A DNA stretch of 15,335 nt. Source: DASTCC01 sp035711465. GTDB taxonomy: Bacteria > Acidobacteriota > Vicinamibacteria > Vicinamibacterales > SCN-69-37. This document shows, piece by piece, positions 6,226-14,586 of the stretch. A program made the position numbers and the translations under genes. Within the stretch, counting starts at the first letter, position 1. Each line of letters begins with the position of its first letter. The stretch covers positions 1 to 15,335 of the forward strand of contig DASTCC010000374.1 of NCBI GenBank assembly GCA_035711465.1, written 5' to 3'. Below the pieces are notes generated by a model. The model was not told where the DNA came from, did not search any database, and saw nothing but the letters and a program-made list of their open reading frames with translations.

Positions 6226-8844
6226 ATGCGAACCGCACCTCGGATCCCCCGCTGGCTGCGCCGGCTGCTGGAGGCCATCCGGCCGTCGACGATCGAACGC
6301 GACATCGAGCGCGAGATCCGATTCCATCTTCAGGCCCGGGTCGACGACCTGCGCGAGGAGGGCCTCGACGACGTCGAGGCGGGGCGGCGTGCGCGCCTGC
6401 AATTCGGCAACCCGCGCGTTCAGATCGAACGGACGCGCGATGTCGATGTCTGGCGGCTCGCCGACGGATTGCGGCGGCACGTCCGCGACGCGCTGCGCGC
6501 GATCCGCCGATCACCGGGCTTCGCGGCCACCGTCGTTCTCACATTGGGCGTCGCGATCGGCGTCAACACGGCGCTGTTCTCGGCCGTCGACACCGTGCTC
6601 CTTCAGGAGCTGCCGTTTCCCGAGCCGGATCGGCTCGTCCGCGTTCTCCAGGTCCAGGACACGACGACGCCGATCGCACCGGTGCGCCTCGAGGACTGGC
6701 GGCGATCGAACCGCACGCTCGCCGCGCTCACCGGCTATTACGGCGAGGATGTTTCGGATACCACCGGCCCGATCCCGGACCGCGTGCGGCGCGCGGTCGT
6801 ATCGCCGCAGTTCTTCGAGGTCTGGAGAGTCGCTCCGGCCATCGGACGCGTCTTCCGCGACGCCGAACACCGGGGCGCGGCCACGGCCGTGATCGTGAGC
6901 GATCGCTACTGGCGCACCAGGCTCGGCGGCGATCCTTCGGCGCTGTCGCGATCGATTCGCATCGACGGCCGGTCGATGACGGTGATCGGCGTCATGCCGG
7001 GATCGTTTCTGTTTCCCGACCGCAGCGTCGATCTGTGGTCGCCCTACCCCGCCGACGGCGACGCGCTCGAGCCGCGCCTCGACAACCGGCGGCTCCAGAC
7101 GTTCACGGGCATCGGCCGTCTGCAGCCCGGCGTGGCGCCGGCCCAGGCGGCCGCGGACCTCGGCGCCGTGCAGGCCGCGCTCGAACGCGTCTATCCCGAC
7201 ACCGACGCGCGACTGCGCGCCGACGTCGTGCCGCTGCGCGAGACCGTGATCGGGACGTATCGCGGGTCGCTCGTGCTGGTGTTCGCGGCGGTGACGATGT
7301 TGCTGCTGATCGCGTGTACGAACGTCGCGGCCCTCCTGCTCGCGCGCACGTCGCGGCGTCAGGGCGAGATCGCGCTTCGCGCGTCGCTCGGCGCCTCGCG
7401 GCCGACGATCGCCGTGCAGCTCTTCGTCGAGACGATGGCGCTCGCGGCCGCCGGCGGCGCGCTCGGCGTCGTGGTCGCGGTCGGCGCGACGGCGGTGGTT
7501 CGCGCGTTCGCCCCGGACCTGCCGCGCGTCGGCAGCATCGGCGTCGACGGCCGCGTCCTTGCCTACACGCTGATGTCGGTGTTGTTCGTCGCCCTCGCGT
7601 GCGGCCTGCTGCCGGCGGCGCGCGCTCTTCGCGGCGCCACACACGTCCTGGCCGGCCGATCGATCGTCTCGACGCGACAGCGGGCGCAGTGGCTCCTCGT
7701 CGGGCTGCAGGTCGCGCTGGCGATGACGCTGCTCGCCGGCGCCGGACTGCTGATCCGCAGTGCCGCCGCGCTGGCGCGCGTGGACGCCGGCTTCGACGCG
7801 GCGCGGGTGCTGACGTTTCGGGTCAGCGGCAGCTGGGCCGAGGCCGACGACCAGGCGCGTCTGCTGCAGCGCCTCAACGGCGCCATCGAGACGCTCGCGG
7901 CGCTGCCTGGCGTCGAGTCGGTGGCGACGGCGTGGAGCGTGCCCGGCACGCCGCGGCAGTACCGGATCGAGTTCGAGATCGACGGCGCGCGGGCTGCATC
8001 CGAATCGCCGGTGATGGCCGAGTGGCGCTCTGTCTCATCGGGTTACTTCGCGACGCTCGGCATCCCGGTGGTCGCGGGCGAGCTGTGCCAGCCGTCGTCG
8101 ACGCCCTCGAACGACCCCGCCGTCCTGGTCAACGAGAGCTTCGCGACGCGGTACGCCCGCGGACGATCGACGATTGGCCGGACGTTGTCGTGGGAAAGCG
8201 ACACCCGCACCGGACGCGTCGTCGGCGTCGTCGCCGACGCCCGCGAGGTCGGAATGGATCGCGATCCGGCGCCGACGGTGTACGCGTGCGACGCGGCGCC
8301 GACGCCGTTCCCCTGGTTTCTGATCCGGACCGCCGGCGATCCTGCGGCGCTCGCGCACGCGGTGCGCGTCAGCCTCGCCGCGGGCGATCCGTTGCGGTCG
8401 GTGTACGATCTCGCGCCGCTCGACGCGCGTATCGACCGGAGCTACGCCCAGACGCAGGTTCGGACGACCCTGGTGACGCTCTTTGGCGTCACCGCGCTCG
8501 TGCTCGCGTGCCTCGGCGTCTACGGCACGGTCAGCTACGCGGTCGGTCAGCGCCGGCGCGAGATCGGCTTGCGCCTGGCGCTTGGCGGACGTCGCCGCGA
8601 CGTCATCGGGCAACTTTCCATGCGAGGCCTTGCCATCGTCGGCGTCGCCGCGGTGGTTGGCCTCGCCGGTGCCGTGCTCTCGGGCCGCGTACTGTCGGGC
8701 ATGCTCTACGGCATCACAGCCACCGATCCCGCCACGCTGTCAGCCGTGCTCGTCGTCGTGCTCCTGACGGGCGCTCTGGCTGCGCTGGTGCCGGCGATTC
8801 GCGCGACCGCCGCGTCCCCGCTGCGCGCGTTGCGGGACGAATAG
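6226..8844 (+). CDS. ADOP-family FtsX/MacB-like permease, complete
   Basis: A complete 872-residue ADOP permease. Residues 1-85 are the charged cytoplasmic N-terminus (TIERDIEREIRFHLQ). RAIRRSPGFAATVVLTLGVA leads into helix 1 (about 99-120), followed by a MacB-like periplasmic domain (about 125-340). Three helices follow at about 345-370, 400-430 and 445-468, with the cytoplasmic FtsX motif GEIALRASLGASR. The unit is then repeated: helix 5 (about 485-512), a second periplasmic domain, and helices 6-8 (about 748-862) with the matching motif REIGLRLALGGRR. The C-terminus TAASPLRALRDE is typical. The function is unassigned in most ADOPs; export or lipoprotein-related transport without a dedicated ATPase is the family expectation. 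It shares its layout with the partial permease at the left edge but has no PadR of its own; the nearest regulator gene is 79 bp upstream. Confidence 0.94.
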   Translation: MRTAPRIPRWLRRLLEAIRPSTIERDIEREIRFHLQARVDDLREEGLDDVEAGRRARLQFGNPRVQIERTRDVDVWRLADGLRRHVRDALRAIRRSPGFAATVVLTLGVAIGVNTALFSAVDTVLLQELPFPEPDRLVRVLQVQDTTTPIAPVRLEDWRRSNRTLAALTGYYGEDVSDTTGPIPDRVRRAVVSPQFFEVWRVAPAIGRVFRDAEHRGAATAVIVSDRYWRTRLGGDPSALSRSIRIDGRSMTVIGVMPGSFLFPDRSVDLWSPYPADGDALEPRLDNRRLQTFTGIGRLQPGVAPAQAAADLGAVQAALERVYPDTDARLRADVVPLRETVIGTYRGSLVLVFAAVTMLLLIACTNVAALLLARTSRRQGEIALRASLGASRPTIAVQLFVETMALAAAGGALGVVVAVGATAVVRAFAPDLPRVGSIGVDGRVLAYTLMSVLFVALACGLLPAARALRGATHVLAGRSIVSTRQRAQWLLVGLQVALAMTLLAGAGLLIRSAAALARVDAGFDAARVLTFRVSGSWAEADDQARLLQRLNGAIETLAALPGVESVATAWSVPGTPRQYRIEFEIDGARAASESPVMAEWRSVSSGYFATLGIPVVAGELCQPSSTPSNDPAVLVNESFATRYARGRSTIGRTLSWESDTRTGRVVGVVADAREVGMDRDPAPTVYACDAAPTPFPWFLIRTAGDPAALAHAVRVSLAAGDPLRSVYDLAPLDARIDRSYAQTQVRTTLVTLFGVTALVLACLGVYGTVSYAVGQRRREIGLRLALGGRRRDVIGQLSMRGLAIVGVAAVVGLAGAVLSGRVLSGMLYGITATDPATLSAVLVVVLLTGALAALVPAIRATAASPLRALRDE

Positions 8845-8880
8845 CGCCGCACCGGCGTCGGTTCCTCGCAGCGGACCCGA

Positions 8881-8886
8881 TAGAAT
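8881..8886 (+). promoter_or_regulatory. Candidate -10 element of the symporter operon
   Basis: TAGAAT lies 9 bp before the GTG start of the small peptide gene. Transcription would begin about 2-3 nt before that codon, so the message would be nearly leaderless. No convincing -35 was found in the 50-bp gap after the ADOP gene. Confidence 0.4.
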
Positions 8887-8895
8887 AGCGGCGTC

Positions 8896-8979
8896 GTGAA
8901 CGCCACCTACGTCAAGGTGCTCGTCGTGCAGGTCGTCGTCCTCGCCGGGCTGTGGATGCTTCAGCAGGCCTTCCTCTAA
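8896..8979 (+). CDS. 27-residue single-helix membrane peptide, probable symporter accessory protein
   Basis: A GTG-started open frame of 27 residues (starts MNATYVKVLVVQVVVLAG, ends LQQAFL). Almost the whole peptide is one hydrophobic helix, with a single Lys near the N-terminus. Its stop lies 7 bp before the ATG of the symporter, so the two genes are likely co-transcribed and translationally coupled. Small single-helix proteins encoded next to SSS-family transporters are known ('symporter small accessory protein' type annotations), and this peptide fits the position and size. There is no Shine-Dalgarno sequence; a -10-like TAGAAT lies just upstream. The alternative is a chance open frame, but hydrophobicity, spacing and promoter position argue for a real gene. 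Confidence 0.6.
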   Translation: MNATYVKVLVVQVVVLAGLWMLQQAFL

Positions 8980-8986
8980 GCCGGCG

Positions 8987-10699
8987 ATGCACCCGATTGA
9001 CTGGGCCGTTCTCATCGGTTTCACGGCGTGGATCGTCTACGACGGTCTGAAGCGCACCAAAGACAGCCACGAGATCGAAGGCTACTTCCTCGCCAAGCGC
9101 AGCATCCCGTGGTGGGCCGCCGGCATCTCCGTGATGGCGACGCAGCTCAGCGCGATCACGATGATCGGCACCACCGGTCAGGCCTACGCGGACGGCATGC
9201 GCTTCATCCAGTTCTATTTCGGCCTGCCGCTGGCGATGATCATCCTTTCGGTCACGCTGGTTCCGTTCTTCTACAAGGCCAAGGTCTACACCGCGTACGA
9301 GTATCTCGAGAGACGCTTCGACGCGAAGACGCGCAGCATCACCAGTCTGGCGTTCTTGATCTCGCGCGGGCTGTCGGTCGGCGCGGTGATCTCCGCGCCG
9401 GCGGTCGTGCTCTCGCTCGTGCTCGGCTGGAATCTCACCGCGACCGCGCTCGCGATCACGCTTCCGGCCGTGGTCTACACGATGTTCGGCGGCGTTCAGG
9501 CCGTCACCTGGACGGACGTGAAGACGATGACGCTCATCGTCGTCGGGTTCTTCGTGATGCTTGCTGTGGCCTGGCTCGGATTGCCGGACGGCGTTGGCGT
9601 GACCGACGGGCTCGCCGCTGCGGCGTCGACCGGGCGGCTGCGGATGTTCGACTTCTCGTTCGACATCACCAACCAGTACACGTTCTGGTCGGGCACGATC
9701 GCGGCGCTGTTCCTGTTCTGCTCGTACTTCGGCGCCGACCAGAGCCAGGTGCAGCGCTATCTCACCGCGCGATCGCTCGACGAGGCGCGCCGCTCGCTGC
9801 TGATGAGCGCGTACTGGAAGATCCCGCTCCAGGTGCTGGTGCTGCTGGTCGGCATCCTGATCTTCATCTTCTACACGTTCAATCCGGCGCCGCTGCTGTT
9901 CAGCGCCGACGCACAGAACAAGCTGCGCACCGGCCAGGCGTCAGCGGCGTTCGGCGCCCTCGAATCCGAGTACGCGCGCACCGTCGCGGAGCGCCGGCAG
10001 GCCGGCGTCGATCTCGCGCAGGCGAGGGCCTCTGGCGACGCATCGCAGGTGTCGGCGGCGCAATCGAGATTCGCCGAACGCGACACCGCCGTGCAGCAGG
10101 TCCGCTCCCGCGCGACCGCGCTCGTCCGCGAGCAGGAAGGCGACCGGTCTTTCACCGACGTCAACTACATCATCCCGACGTTCATCCTCACCGAGCTGCC
10201 GATCGGTCTAATCGGAGTGCTGATCGTGGCGATCCTGATGGCGGCGACCGACACCATCGCCGGCGAGCTCAATTCGCTCTCGACGGCCACGGTGATCGAT
10301 TTCTACAAGCGCTGGTTCAAGCCGGTGGCCACCGATGCGCACTATCTGAACGTGTCGAAGATCCTGACCGGCCTCTGGGGCCTGGTCGCCTGCGGCGTCG
10401 CGGTGTGGGCGGCCGAGCTCGGCTCGCTGATCGAGGTCGTCAATCGATTCGGATCGTTCTTCTACGGATCGATCCTCGGCGTGTTCGTGCTCGCGATCGC
10501 CTTCAGGCGCGCGACGTCGAACGGCGCCTTCTTCGGTCTGATTGCCGGCGTCGCCATGGTGGCCTGGTTCGCGAAGTACACGCAGGTCGCCTTCCTCTGG
10601 CACAACGTCATCGGCGTCGTCACCGTCGTCATCGTCGGGCTGGTGATCAGCGCGATCGATCCGGCGCGAGGGCGACGGGCCGACGCGCCCGTCTCCTGA
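8987..10699 (+). CDS. Sodium:solute symporter (SSS family) with helical insertion
   Basis: A 570-residue SSS/SGLT-like transporter that couples sodium entry to solute uptake. Family features include EGYFLAKRSIPWWAAGISVM (30-50) with ATQLSAITMIGTTGQAY in the first core helix, YTMFGGVQAVTWTDVKT (164-180), and the SLSTATVIDFYKRW segment (430-443), where conserved Ser/Thr residues form part of the sodium site. About 13 membrane segments can be traced. Residues about 305-390 form an extra hydrophilic segment rich in Ala, Gln, Arg and Glu (ESEYARTVAERRQAG and following), predicted helical or coiled-coil, between two membrane helices; most SSS proteins have a short loop there. The substrate cannot be read from sequence; SGLT-like sugars or organic anions are both possible. 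The 27-residue peptide gene precedes it by 7 bp. It converges with the PEP-CTERM gene, leaving 18 bp. Confidence 0.93.
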   Translation: MHPIDWAVLIGFTAWIVYDGLKRTKDSHEIEGYFLAKRSIPWWAAGISVMATQLSAITMIGTTGQAYADGMRFIQFYFGLPLAMIILSVTLVPFFYKAKVYTAYEYLERRFDAKTRSITSLAFLISRGLSVGAVISAPAVVLSLVLGWNLTATALAITLPAVVYTMFGGVQAVTWTDVKTMTLIVVGFFVMLAVAWLGLPDGVGVTDGLAAAASTGRLRMFDFSFDITNQYTFWSGTIAALFLFCSYFGADQSQVQRYLTARSLDEARRSLLMSAYWKIPLQVLVLLVGILIFIFYTFNPAPLLFSADAQNKLRTGQASAAFGALESEYARTVAERRQAGVDLAQARASGDASQVSAAQSRFAERDTAVQQVRSRATALVREQEGDRSFTDVNYIIPTFILTELPIGLIGVLIVAILMAATDTIAGELNSLSTATVIDFYKRWFKPVATDAHYLNVSKILTGLWGLVACGVAVWAAELGSLIEVVNRFGSFFYGSILGVFVLAIAFRRATSNGAFFGLIAGVAMVAWFAKYTQVAFLWHNVIGVVTVVIVGLVISAIDPARGRRADAPVS

Positions 10700-10717
10700 A
10701 TCGAGCCGGATCGGCGC

Positions 10718-11776
10718 TCAGCGAGGGCGCCTCCGCCGCGCCACCATCAGCGCCGCGAGGCCGGCCGCGAGCAGCCCGACGGTTGCCGGTTCCGGCACCG
10801 CGGCGGCGCCCGGTTGCACTGTGATCGCGAAGGGCGCGAGCGTATTCGACGACGTCAGGTTCAGCCCGAACGGGGTGTTGGAGAACAGGTCGACGCGGGC
10901 GAGCGTCCGGTCCAGCCGGCCGTCGCCGCCGCAGAACGGGCCGTTGTCGTCGTCGTCGCCGGCATCCCCGCAGCCGACGCCGAGCGTGTACTGGATGAAG
11001 GGCACGAACGCGAGATCGAAATCGGTGGTGAAGATGTTGTCCAGCGCCAGGTTGCCGAGCTGGACGTCCCAGACGCCCGCCTCGTCGAGATTGAGCGACA
11101 GGTTGAGCGACGAGCCGAGCGAGAACGGCGCCGTCCGCACCGTGCCCGAGACCTGGTGGGTCGCCGTGACCGTGCCCGTCAGCGCGTTGATCCTGTGCTC
11201 CGAGGTCTGCACGATGTCGTAGTCGATGCCCGCCGTCGCCGATCCGACGCCGATGTCCGGGCCGATCGTCGAGGACGCCGGGGTGAACGCGTCGTCGTCG
11301 GTCTGGGTGTCCGGGGGCGACGGCACGTAGGTGCGCGCGGTGTCGAGGGAGTAATTGGGGTTGGTCACGATCACGCCCCCAATGACCGGGAAATACGCCG
11401 TGACCTTGACGAACGCGCCGAGCAGGGTGTCGAAGTGACCGCCGTTGGCGTCGCCGAGATACCCCAGGTTCAGAGTCACCAGGCCGGGCAGGACGACGTC
11501 CTCGTACGACAGCGAGAGCGATCCGTTGTAACGCGAGCTGACGGTGCCGGTGCTCGCCCCGGTCTCGAAGCGCATCCCGAACGACGTATTGCCGAGAATC
11601 ATCGTGTCGATGCCGAAGTCGGCCGAGCTTTGTCCCGGCCCCCAGAAGGACTGCGTCGGCGAGCTGAAGTCCACGTTGAACAGCAACGAGGCCGCCCACG
11701 CCGGCGTGCTCGGGAGCAGCAGTGCCGCCGAGACCATCGCGCAGACCAATCCCGAAGCCACGGGTCGCCGAGTCAT
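10718..11776 (-). CDS. PEP-CTERM sorting domain protein
   Basis: A 352-residue exported protein. A signal peptide (residues 1-28, cleavage after TPAWA) is followed by a beta-rich region of unknown fold. The C-terminus is a textbook PEP-CTERM tripartite signal: VPEP (about 327-330), a hydrophobic helix (TVGLLAAGLAALMVA), and a basic tail (RRRRPR). Such proteins are processed by exosortase and often belong to the exopolysaccharide matrix. An Asp-rich loop (GDAGDDDDNGPF) lies between Cys269 and Cys282 and may bind a divalent cation, closed by a disulphide. The start at 11776 is chosen over an ATG 13 codons upstream because AGGGGG lies 4 bp before it and because the signal peptide then has normal length. 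No exosortase gene is in the window. Confidence 0.88.
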   Translation of the reverse strand: MTRRPVASGLVCAMVSAALLLPSTPAWAASLLFNVDFSSPTQSFWGPGQSSADFGIDTMILGNTSFGMRFETGASTGTVSSRYNGSLSLSYEDVVLPGLVTLNLGYLGDANGGHFDTLLGAFVKVTAYFPVIGGVIVTNPNYSLDTARTYVPSPPDTQTDDDAFTPASSTIGPDIGVGSATAGIDYDIVQTSEHRINALTGTVTATHQVSGTVRTAPFSLGSSLNLSLNLDEAGVWDVQLGNLALDNIFTTDFDLAFVPFIQYTLGVGCGDAGDDDDNGPFCGGDGRLDRTLARVDLFSNTPFGLNLTSSNTLAPFAITVQPGAAAVPEPATVGLLAAGLAALMVARRRRPR

Positions 11777-11780
11777 GTAT

Positions 11781-11860
11781 CCCCCTGAATGTCGTTGCCG
11801 GATGAACGCCGGCATCTGGGTGAACGCGCCTTGCGGTCGGAAAGCAGGAGGGACATGCTA
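11781..11860 (-). promoter_or_regulatory. Leader of the PEP-CTERM gene: -10 candidate, stem-loop, strong ribosome binding site
   Basis: Read on the minus strand: TAGCAT (11855-11860) is a possible -10, without a good -35. A short inverted repeat TGCCGG-N7-CCGGCA (11796-11814) could form a hairpin in the leader about 10 bp before the Shine-Dalgarno AGGGGG (11781-11786). The ribosome binding site is clear; the promoter and hairpin roles are tentative. Confidence 0.35.
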
Positions 11861-11952
11861 GGCCGGCCGGGGCGCTGATGGAATCCCGCGAAGACCTGAG
11901 TCGCCGCCCGAACGAACGGCCTGGAACCGCGAGGATCTCCGGTCGTCGGAGG

Positions 11953-11974
11953 AGCGGCCGCCGGGCGGGCCGCT
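11953..11974 (-). terminator. Possible stem-loop directly after the second symporter gene
   Basis: AGCGGCC and GGCCGCT (11953-11959 and 11968-11974) form a 7-bp stem with an 8-nt loop immediately after the symporter stop codon on the minus strand. There is no T-run behind it, so it is at best a weak terminator or an RNA-protecting 3' hairpin. The rest of the 198-bp gap holds the PEP-CTERM leader and otherwise nothing recognisable. Confidence 0.3.
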
Positions 11975-13846
11975 TCAGCGGGTGCCGGCGTCCCAGACGC
12001 GGTTGACCACGCGCACCAGCACCACGCCGCTCGCGACGAAGATCGCCGTCAGCGTCCAGGCGAGCGTCATCCGGCCGTACAGGAAGTTGCCGATCGCGAA
12101 GAGCGACGACCAGATCACGATGCAGCCGGAGATCCAGCCGAGCGTCGCGAGCCGCATGTCATCGCCGGGCGCGGCGATCTGGCGCTCGGTCAGTCCCGCC
12201 GCGCGCCGCACCGGCGTCCAGCCCGGGCCGGCCGGATGCACCTTGCGGTAGAAGGCGACGAGGGTCTCGCGATCGGTCTGCGGCGTCACGTAGGCCGCGA
12301 TCAGCCAGCACGCGGTGGTGAGGCCAACCGAGACGACGATCGCCGGCGCGAACGGCAGCCCGTGGCCGTACTTGTTCAGGACGAAGAAGACGATCGAGAT
12401 CCCGAACGAGCTGATCATCGCGACGACCTCGGCCCACGCGTTGATCCGCCACCAGAACCAGCGCAGCGCGTAGAGCAGGCCGGTGCCGGCGCCGATGCTG
12501 ATGATGATCTGGAACGCCTGCTGTGCCGACTCGAGCGAGACGGCGAGGAAGCCGGCGGCGACGTAGAGCAGCACGGTGCAGACCCGGCCGGCGTTGACGT
12601 AGTGTCGTTCGCCGGCGTCGCGGCGGATGAAGCGGCGGTAGAAGTCGTGGACGAGGTACGACGATCCCCAGTTGAGGTGGGTCAGGATCGTCGATGAGTT
12701 CGCGGCGATCAACCCGCCGACCATCAGGCCGACGAAGCCGACCGGCATGAACATCAGCATCGCCGGGAAGGCGCTGTCGTGGCCGATGAGCCGCGGATCG
12801 GCGGCCGGAAACGCCGCCTGGATGTCCTTCAATTCCGGGAAGATCACGATCGAGCAGAGCGCGGTGATGATCCACGGCCACGGCCGCAGCACGTAGTGCG
12901 CCAGGTTGAAGAACAGCGTGCCGCCGAGCGAGTCCTTCTCGGACTTCGACGCCAGCATCCGCTGCGCGACGTAGCTGCCGCCGCCGGGCTCCGATCCCGG
13001 ATACCAGTTGGCCCACCAGCCGATCGCCATCGGCATGATGAAGATCGCCAGCGCCAGGTCCCACATCGCGAAGTTCGGCAGGATGTCGAGAATCGGCTGC
13101 CCGGCGCCGTCGATGGCCGACACCACCGGCTGGCCGCCGTCGGTGTAGTTCACCTGCCGCGTGTCGAGCAGCGCGACGAGCCGCTCGAGCCCGTCAACGG
13201 CGCCGCCGCCGCCGGTCCGCCGCGCCACTTCGATCAGCGCGAAGTAGGCGGCGGCGATCACGGCCGTCATCTTGATGAAGAACTGGATCATGTCGATGAC
13301 GAGCACGCCCCAGAGCCCGGAGTGCGCCGCGAAGACGACGTTCAGCAGGCCGCAGATCACGATCGTCTGCCAGGGCGGGATGCCGAACAGGATGTTGGCG
13401 ATCTTGCACGCCGCCAGCATCACCGTGCCCATGATGAAGCAGTTGTAGACCAGCCCCAGGTACACCGCGCGGAACCCGCGGACGACGCTGGCGGCGGTGC
13501 CCGAATAGCGCAGCTCGTAGAACTCGAGATCGGTCATCACGCCGCTGCGGCGCCACAGCCGCGCGAAGAAGAACACGGTGGCGACGCCGGTGAGCACGAA
13601 CGCCCACCACTGCCAGTTGCCGGCGACGCCGAACTTGCGCACCTGCTCGGTCACCCAGTTCGGCGTGTCGCTGCTGAACGTCGTCGCCACCATCGACAGC
13701 CCGGCCAGCCACCACGGCACCGACCGTCCCGACGCGAAGAACTCGGACGTGTTCCTGCCGGCGCGTTTGCCGAAGAACAGCGCCGGCACGAAACAGATCA
13801 GGAGCGAGAAGATGACGATGATCCAGTCGATCGCCTGGAGGCGCAT
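11975..13846 (-). CDS. Sodium:solute symporter (SSS family), second copy type
   Basis: A 623-residue SSS-family transporter, longer than the first symporter and only distantly similar. The N-terminus runs MRLQAIDWIIVIFSLLICF (first helix), then SEFFASGRSVPWWLAGLSMV with TTFSSDTPNWVTEQVRKFG in the core helix. AANSSTILTHLNWGSSYLVH lies at the position of the sodium-site helix and is followed by DFYRRFIRRDAGERHYV, a typical SSS stretch. A further pair of hydrophobic helices ends the protein (LGWISGCIVIWSSLF and LAWTLTAIFVASGVVLV). The frame stays open far upstream (to 14599), but that extension overlaps another gene in a different frame and is not family-like, so the ATG at 13846 is chosen. No Shine-Dalgarno sequence is present; CATAAT (13857-13862) lies 10 bp before the ATG and may be its own -10. 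Substrate unknown. Confidence 0.92.
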   Translation of the reverse strand: MRLQAIDWIIVIFSLLICFVPALFFGKRAGRNTSEFFASGRSVPWWLAGLSMVATTFSSDTPNWVTEQVRKFGVAGNWQWWAFVLTGVATVFFFARLWRRSGVMTDLEFYELRYSGTAASVVRGFRAVYLGLVYNCFIMGTVMLAACKIANILFGIPPWQTIVICGLLNVVFAAHSGLWGVLVIDMIQFFIKMTAVIAAAYFALIEVARRTGGGGAVDGLERLVALLDTRQVNYTDGGQPVVSAIDGAGQPILDILPNFAMWDLALAIFIMPMAIGWWANWYPGSEPGGGSYVAQRMLASKSEKDSLGGTLFFNLAHYVLRPWPWIITALCSIVIFPELKDIQAAFPAADPRLIGHDSAFPAMLMFMPVGFVGLMVGGLIAANSSTILTHLNWGSSYLVHDFYRRFIRRDAGERHYVNAGRVCTVLLYVAAGFLAVSLESAQQAFQIIISIGAGTGLLYALRWFWWRINAWAEVVAMISSFGISIVFFVLNKYGHGLPFAPAIVVSVGLTTACWLIAAYVTPQTDRETLVAFYRKVHPAGPGWTPVRRAAGLTERQIAAPGDDMRLATLGWISGCIVIWSSLFAIGNFLYGRMTLAWTLTAIFVASGVVLVRVVNRVWDAGTR

Positions 13847-13882
13847 GTCGGCGGCGATTATGTGCCGGAACGACTGAAACGT

Positions 13883-13910
13883 CCTCGGGAGTCGACAACG
13901 ACTCCCGAGG
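13883..13910 (-). terminator. Perfect 12-bp stem-loop, probable intrinsic terminator
   Basis: CCTCGGGAGTCG (13883-13894) and CGACTCCCGAGG (13899-13910) form a perfect 12-bp stem with the 4-nt loop ACAA (plus strand). It lies 19 bp downstream of the stop of the 208-residue secreted protein and 36 bp upstream of the second symporter. On the minus strand it is followed by ACGTTTC, so the T-run is short. It most likely ends transcription of the secreted-protein gene or reduces read-through into the symporter. Confidence 0.65.
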
Positions 13911-13929
13911 TCGGTCTGGCGGGGGAGAA

Positions 13930-14556
13930 CTACTGGTTGGCGGAATTGAATTCTTCGATCACGAGCGTCCGTTTGCCGATCGCAGCGCGTGTCGACCCGG
14001 CGGCGGCATCCGGATCGGCGGCGACGATGCCGCTGGCCTTGACCAGGACGTTGTGCACGCCGCTGCCGGGGTTGCGGGCGTAGAAGTTGAAGTGGTTCGC
14101 GTTCTTCGTCTTCAGGAAGAGCTCGAGGATCACCGCGTCGGTCGTGACGACGTCGTTCGACTGGAACGTCAGATTGACCGTCTGCTCGCGATCGCAGTAG
14201 ACGACCTGGCCGGGATTGGCCGGCGAGCCGTCGACGAAGACGGTGACGTTGACCGCCGCGCGCGACGTCGAACTGGTCTGGCCGCCACCCTTGCTGGCGC
14301 TGTTCTTGGTGCCAGTCCAGAGCGCGCACTCCATCGAGACACCGATCATCAGATCGCCGACGTTCGACGTCTTCAGCCAGCCGGTCAGAATCGTCGTCGG
14401 CATCGCGCCCTGAATCAAGACCTGCTCGTTCAGGCCTTCGGCGAAGAACGCCTTGGCCGATGCAAGATTCTGACTCGACGGCACCGCGGTGGTGAGCACC
14501 GCGAGCACGAGCACGGCTGGGATGAACACGAGAATGCGAGAGACTCGCTGGGCCAT
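13930..14556 (-). CDS. Secreted protein of unknown function
   Basis: A 208-residue protein with a signal peptide (MAQRVSRILVFIPAVLVLAV, cleavage probably near residue 25-30). The mature part is predicted mostly beta-strand, for example AAVNVTVFVDG, QTVNLTFQSND, DAVILELFLKT and GVHNVLVKASGIVA. It has exactly two cysteines, C77 and C121, which could form one disulphide. A Gly/Ser/Thr-rich stretch (about 86-98) may be a flexible loop. I do not recognise a family; an immunoglobulin-like or jelly-roll fold is only a guess. The ATG at 14556 has GGAGG 5 bp upstream, which decides it against a TTG four codons earlier. The gene has its own promoter and a stem-loop behind it, so it appears monocistronic. 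Confidence 0.8.
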   Translation of the reverse strand: MAQRVSRILVFIPAVLVLAVLTTAVPSSQNLASAKAFFAEGLNEQVLIQGAMPTTILTGWLKTSNVGDLMIGVSMECALWTGTKNSASKGGGQTSSTSRAAVNVTVFVDGSPANPGQVVYCDREQTVNLTFQSNDVVTTDAVILELFLKTKNANHFNFYARNPGSGVHNVLVKASGIVAADPDAAAGSTRAAIGKRTLVIEEFNSANQ

Positions 14557-14568
14557 TGGATCCTCCAA

Positions 14569-14582
14569 GGGGGTGGGGGGGG
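14569..14582. repeat. G5-T-G8 homopolymer tract in the leader of the secreted-protein gene
   Basis: On the plus strand a run of five G, one T and eight G sits about 13-26 bp upstream of the ATG at 14556; the minus-strand transcript therefore carries C8-A-C5 just before the GGAGG ribosome binding site. Runs of eight identical bases are prone to slippage and could change leader length or pairing with the ribosome binding site. Confidence 0.7.
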
Positions 14583-14586
14583 AGTA

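Noticed and set aside
9028..10824. A 598-residue plus-strand open frame over the first symporter
   Set aside because: Shadow of the symporter; no hydrophobic helices and biased composition.
10814..11788. A 324-residue plus-strand open frame opposite the PEP-CTERM gene
   Set aside because: Antisense shadow; the minus strand has a signal peptide, PEP-CTERM tail and ribosome binding site.
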